In this document: one piece after another, positions 56,401 through 64,000 of the stretch
Layout: each line of letters starts with the position of its first letter
How positions within the stretch are numbered: the first letter of the stretch is position 1
From: Plasmopara viticola
Taxonomy: Eukaryota > Oomycota > Peronosporomycetes > Peronosporales > Peronosporaceae
DNA length: 64,000 nt
NCBI GenBank assembly: GCA_001695595.3
Contig: MBPM02000015.1
Span: 930,001 to 994,000, forward strand
Direction of reading: 5' to 3'
Program-made: the position numbers and the translations under genes
Notes under the pieces: generated by a model
What the model saw: the letters and a program-made list of their open reading frames with translations, nothing else
Database searches by the model: none
Told to the model about the DNA's origin: nothing

Positions 56401-58644
56401 ATTGCATGTAAACGACGTTATATAAATGTATTGCGAATAAGTAGGCATACACTATTGAATGTGATACTAACATGATTAAGTAGTTTTTATAAGCATGTTC
56501 GATAAGCAAAAATAGCACTCATTTTACTGAATAGAGTGACGGACAAGTTTTCTAAAAACATAACTTGGAAGGAAATGGGTATGTACTACAGAGTGATTGT
56601 TTTTAGTTTGCCAAGTTATGAAATATAACATCGAAAATCGAATGCCTGATGGCAATTTGTGCAGCGATCAAAAGTTATTTGTGACACGTGTGATGCGTAC
56701 CTTGCCATATTTACGTCTGAGTTCTTACATTTTTCCGATGCTCTCAAATTGTATGAGAGAAAATGTGTATTTTATATGAATACCCTATCACTTTTTTTTA
56801 AGGTTTTGTCTTCACGACCTTTTATGGCGTAAGTAAATCTAAATTAGCTGCCACAAGGATCTACGTGATTCGCTCATCGAAAAGAATGTATGGACATCAC
56901 TCTGCTGTGAGAAGTCCACTCACTCACACGACAACAGGTCTTACGATGTCTCATGGATGATTGATACTCGCGCGTGAGGAGGGCCATTCTTCGCGTGGCG
57001 TCATCGAACGTCTCTTTGTTCAAATACAATCGCTTCTCAGTGCGACATTGAGCCGACTATGCGCGAGCGTTCAGCACTGCATAGATCGCGCTAACGAATT
57101 TACTCAGCGTCGAAAAAAACCCTGGAGACAAGGGTAGCATGCAATTGACCTTGTACACTATTAATATGGCAGATGCGATTTGGTTCAAAATCCTATTCTG
57201 GGATTGGGAAGCCATAAGGATATGACAGCCCGAAACCCAACAGCCTTGGACAAGGGAGTTGCGTTTTAAGCTAAAAGAACCATGTGCTAGCTTGATGGAG
57301 CGGACACAAATCCCTGAGATTTCTCGGCTTCGACAAGGTGCCAAGCTAGGCGTTAAAGGCGTAAGTTCCAAGCAAGCAAGTATGAAGCTACCCCCGGTTT
57401 ACTTTCAATAGACCGCACCTTTGAAGTTTGTGTTGGAGTCATTTTAACGGATTTCGAGTTTAGTCAAATGAAATGATCACTTTAATTTACGCAAAGTTTC
57501 CGGCATTCATGAAAGAGCCTTCGCCATCTCAGTATTAAATTGCCTTTAGCTTTGAAGGTCAAGAAACGCCGCGCACAGAAAAAATATTGAGAAATTTGCG
57601 TAGAGGCGCTAGCCAGGACTAGCATGATACTCGTTACTCCGAGAATTGAAACTCGCCAAAAGGAGCAAAGAAGCAGGGGTGAAGACTGTACACAGCAACT
57701 ATTGCAGCAAGTGCAAACCTTATTGTTTAGCTGCTAGAATATCCTATTGTGATGTTCCCAAAGAGATTGATATTCCTGAAGAAAGCGACTGATGGATTGT
57801 AATACAATATATAAGATACTATCAATTACAGAATTATTAAAAATGTGTTTGCGTCACCCAAACGTAAAAATATCAAATACTCGTTGCGTCATTGTCATGA
57901 CGCTCGATTGTTTGGTAACACCATAAATAATACGCGCAGCTTGTAGGCAATTCGTAAAAAATTTGGTCGCGTGTAGATGTTTGATCAGTACTCGCGCGAA
58001 GGAATATTTTATTCCTTGAGAGCGCCCTCCTAAAATATAATTAAGTTTATAATTTCAGTGAGTCAATGGATTAAGTTCCCACCAAAGAATTGTCTGAGAA
58101 TTGTCTTCTCATGCATTTTCCCTCCTACCTAGTATTCTATGTTGGCTCACTGAGACAACTCACTCAAGGTCCCTTTCTGTACCGCGTCTGTGCAACTCAC
58201 TCCAAGGTTAGATATCTTTCTGTACTCGTCGTCTGTGCAAGGCGCTGTATGACCCCGTCTGTATCCCTAATCTAAAAGAATGGTCGGAGGGGTAGCTCAA
58301 ATAAATGGTCGAGTAATTTGGAGTAAATAATTTGGGTTCCTTCATCGACTTTAACAAACTATCAAAGACTTAGCTATCAGATTTCGACAATAGTTGTGTA
58401 CACATCTCGTCGGGCAAGCAATTGACGATCCAGATCGAAGTCAATAAACAACAAGCAATGACAAGAGTCCCGCTTAATGTCGGCAAATTTTAGATTTAGT
58501 TGAGACGGATCCGCATAATAGTACTAATAAAAGAGATAGTATAGTATAACAGTAATATGTTTAAAGAGCGTAATGAACAACAATAAGCGCTCAATCTTCA
58601 TTTGTATTTATATTTGCCAAAGCACACCCTTAGTCGTTCGTACC
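53425..58644. other. Gene-poor 5-kb region
   Basis: No gene is supported. The most protein-like frame is 55589-55777 (+, ATG start, MRPVKDARQTLHSLHVLSDM, then RKIKASGHIFAEVEIPGEHV), which I do not recognise and which could be a pseudogene fragment. A minus-strand frame at 57057-57371 and others carry no domain. The last 60 bp before 58645 would be the 3' flank of the DDT/PHD gene. Confidence 0.4.

Positions 58645-64000
<5,356 letters not shown>

Overview
The window looks like nuclear DNA from an oomycete, most likely a Peronosporales species (Phytophthora or downy-mildew type). This is inferred from the combination of features. The introns I could solve are short (58-94 bp), start with GT and end in AG. 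One secreted protein joins a GH17 glucanase to a ricin-type lectin domain. Two decayed sequences resemble RxLR effectors. A short retroposon is dispersed among compact gene islands. No organelle, bacterial or viral block was seen.

Layout. 1-8.8 kb is repeat territory: a heavily decayed LINE on the + strand (endonuclease, reverse transcriptase and zf-RVT traces, about 0.86-6.7 kb), a 56-bp tandem duplication and SINE-like copy 1. 8.9-18.5 kb holds a possible small protein, ribosomal protein eL21 (-), a divergent FIP1-like polyadenylation factor (+), a 7-exon SPT3-like SAGA subunit (+) and a predicted type II membrane protein (+). 18.5-23 kb is gene-poor with SINE-like copy 2. 23-27.6 kb is a compact island: TRAPPC6/Trs33 (-), PEX22-like (+), a divergent CCT/BBS-type chaperonin with a one-base frameshift (-), and an Ala-rich helical protein (-). 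28-31.6 kb has SINE-like copy 3, flanked by a perfect 12-bp target-site duplication and lying beside a perfect 25-bp inverted repeat, plus an RxLR-like relic. 31.6-33.3 kb encodes a methyltransferase fused to an aspartyl/asparaginyl beta-hydroxylase (-). 33.3-43.7 kb is gene-poor with decayed coding traces and SINE-like copy 4. 43.8-45.1 kb is the GH17-lectin gene (-). 49.06-53.42 kb is a full-length Ty1/copia element with 146-bp LTRs that read identical and a TATTA target duplication, but a broken coding region. 58.6-62.9 kb is a 6-exon DDT/WHIM chromatin protein with four PHD fingers (-).

The intact genes are mostly single-copy housekeeping functions: translation, mRNA 3' processing, SAGA/TFIID-type transcription, ISWI-type chromatin remodelling, ER-Golgi tethering and peroxisome biogenesis. 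They form islands separated by kilobases of decayed repeats. I solved exon structures by hand, requiring GT-AG borders, matching phase and restored domain continuity. Five genes were modelled this way: SPT3-like, TRAPPC6, PEX22, the Ala-rich protein and DDT/WHIM/PHD. The chaperonin could not be joined by any phase-compatible intron.

The items most worth following up are the methyltransferase-hydroxylase fusion, the GH17 protein with Gln at the expected acid/base Glu, the SINE-like family with clear target duplications, and the copia copy with identical LTRs but many coding lesions.
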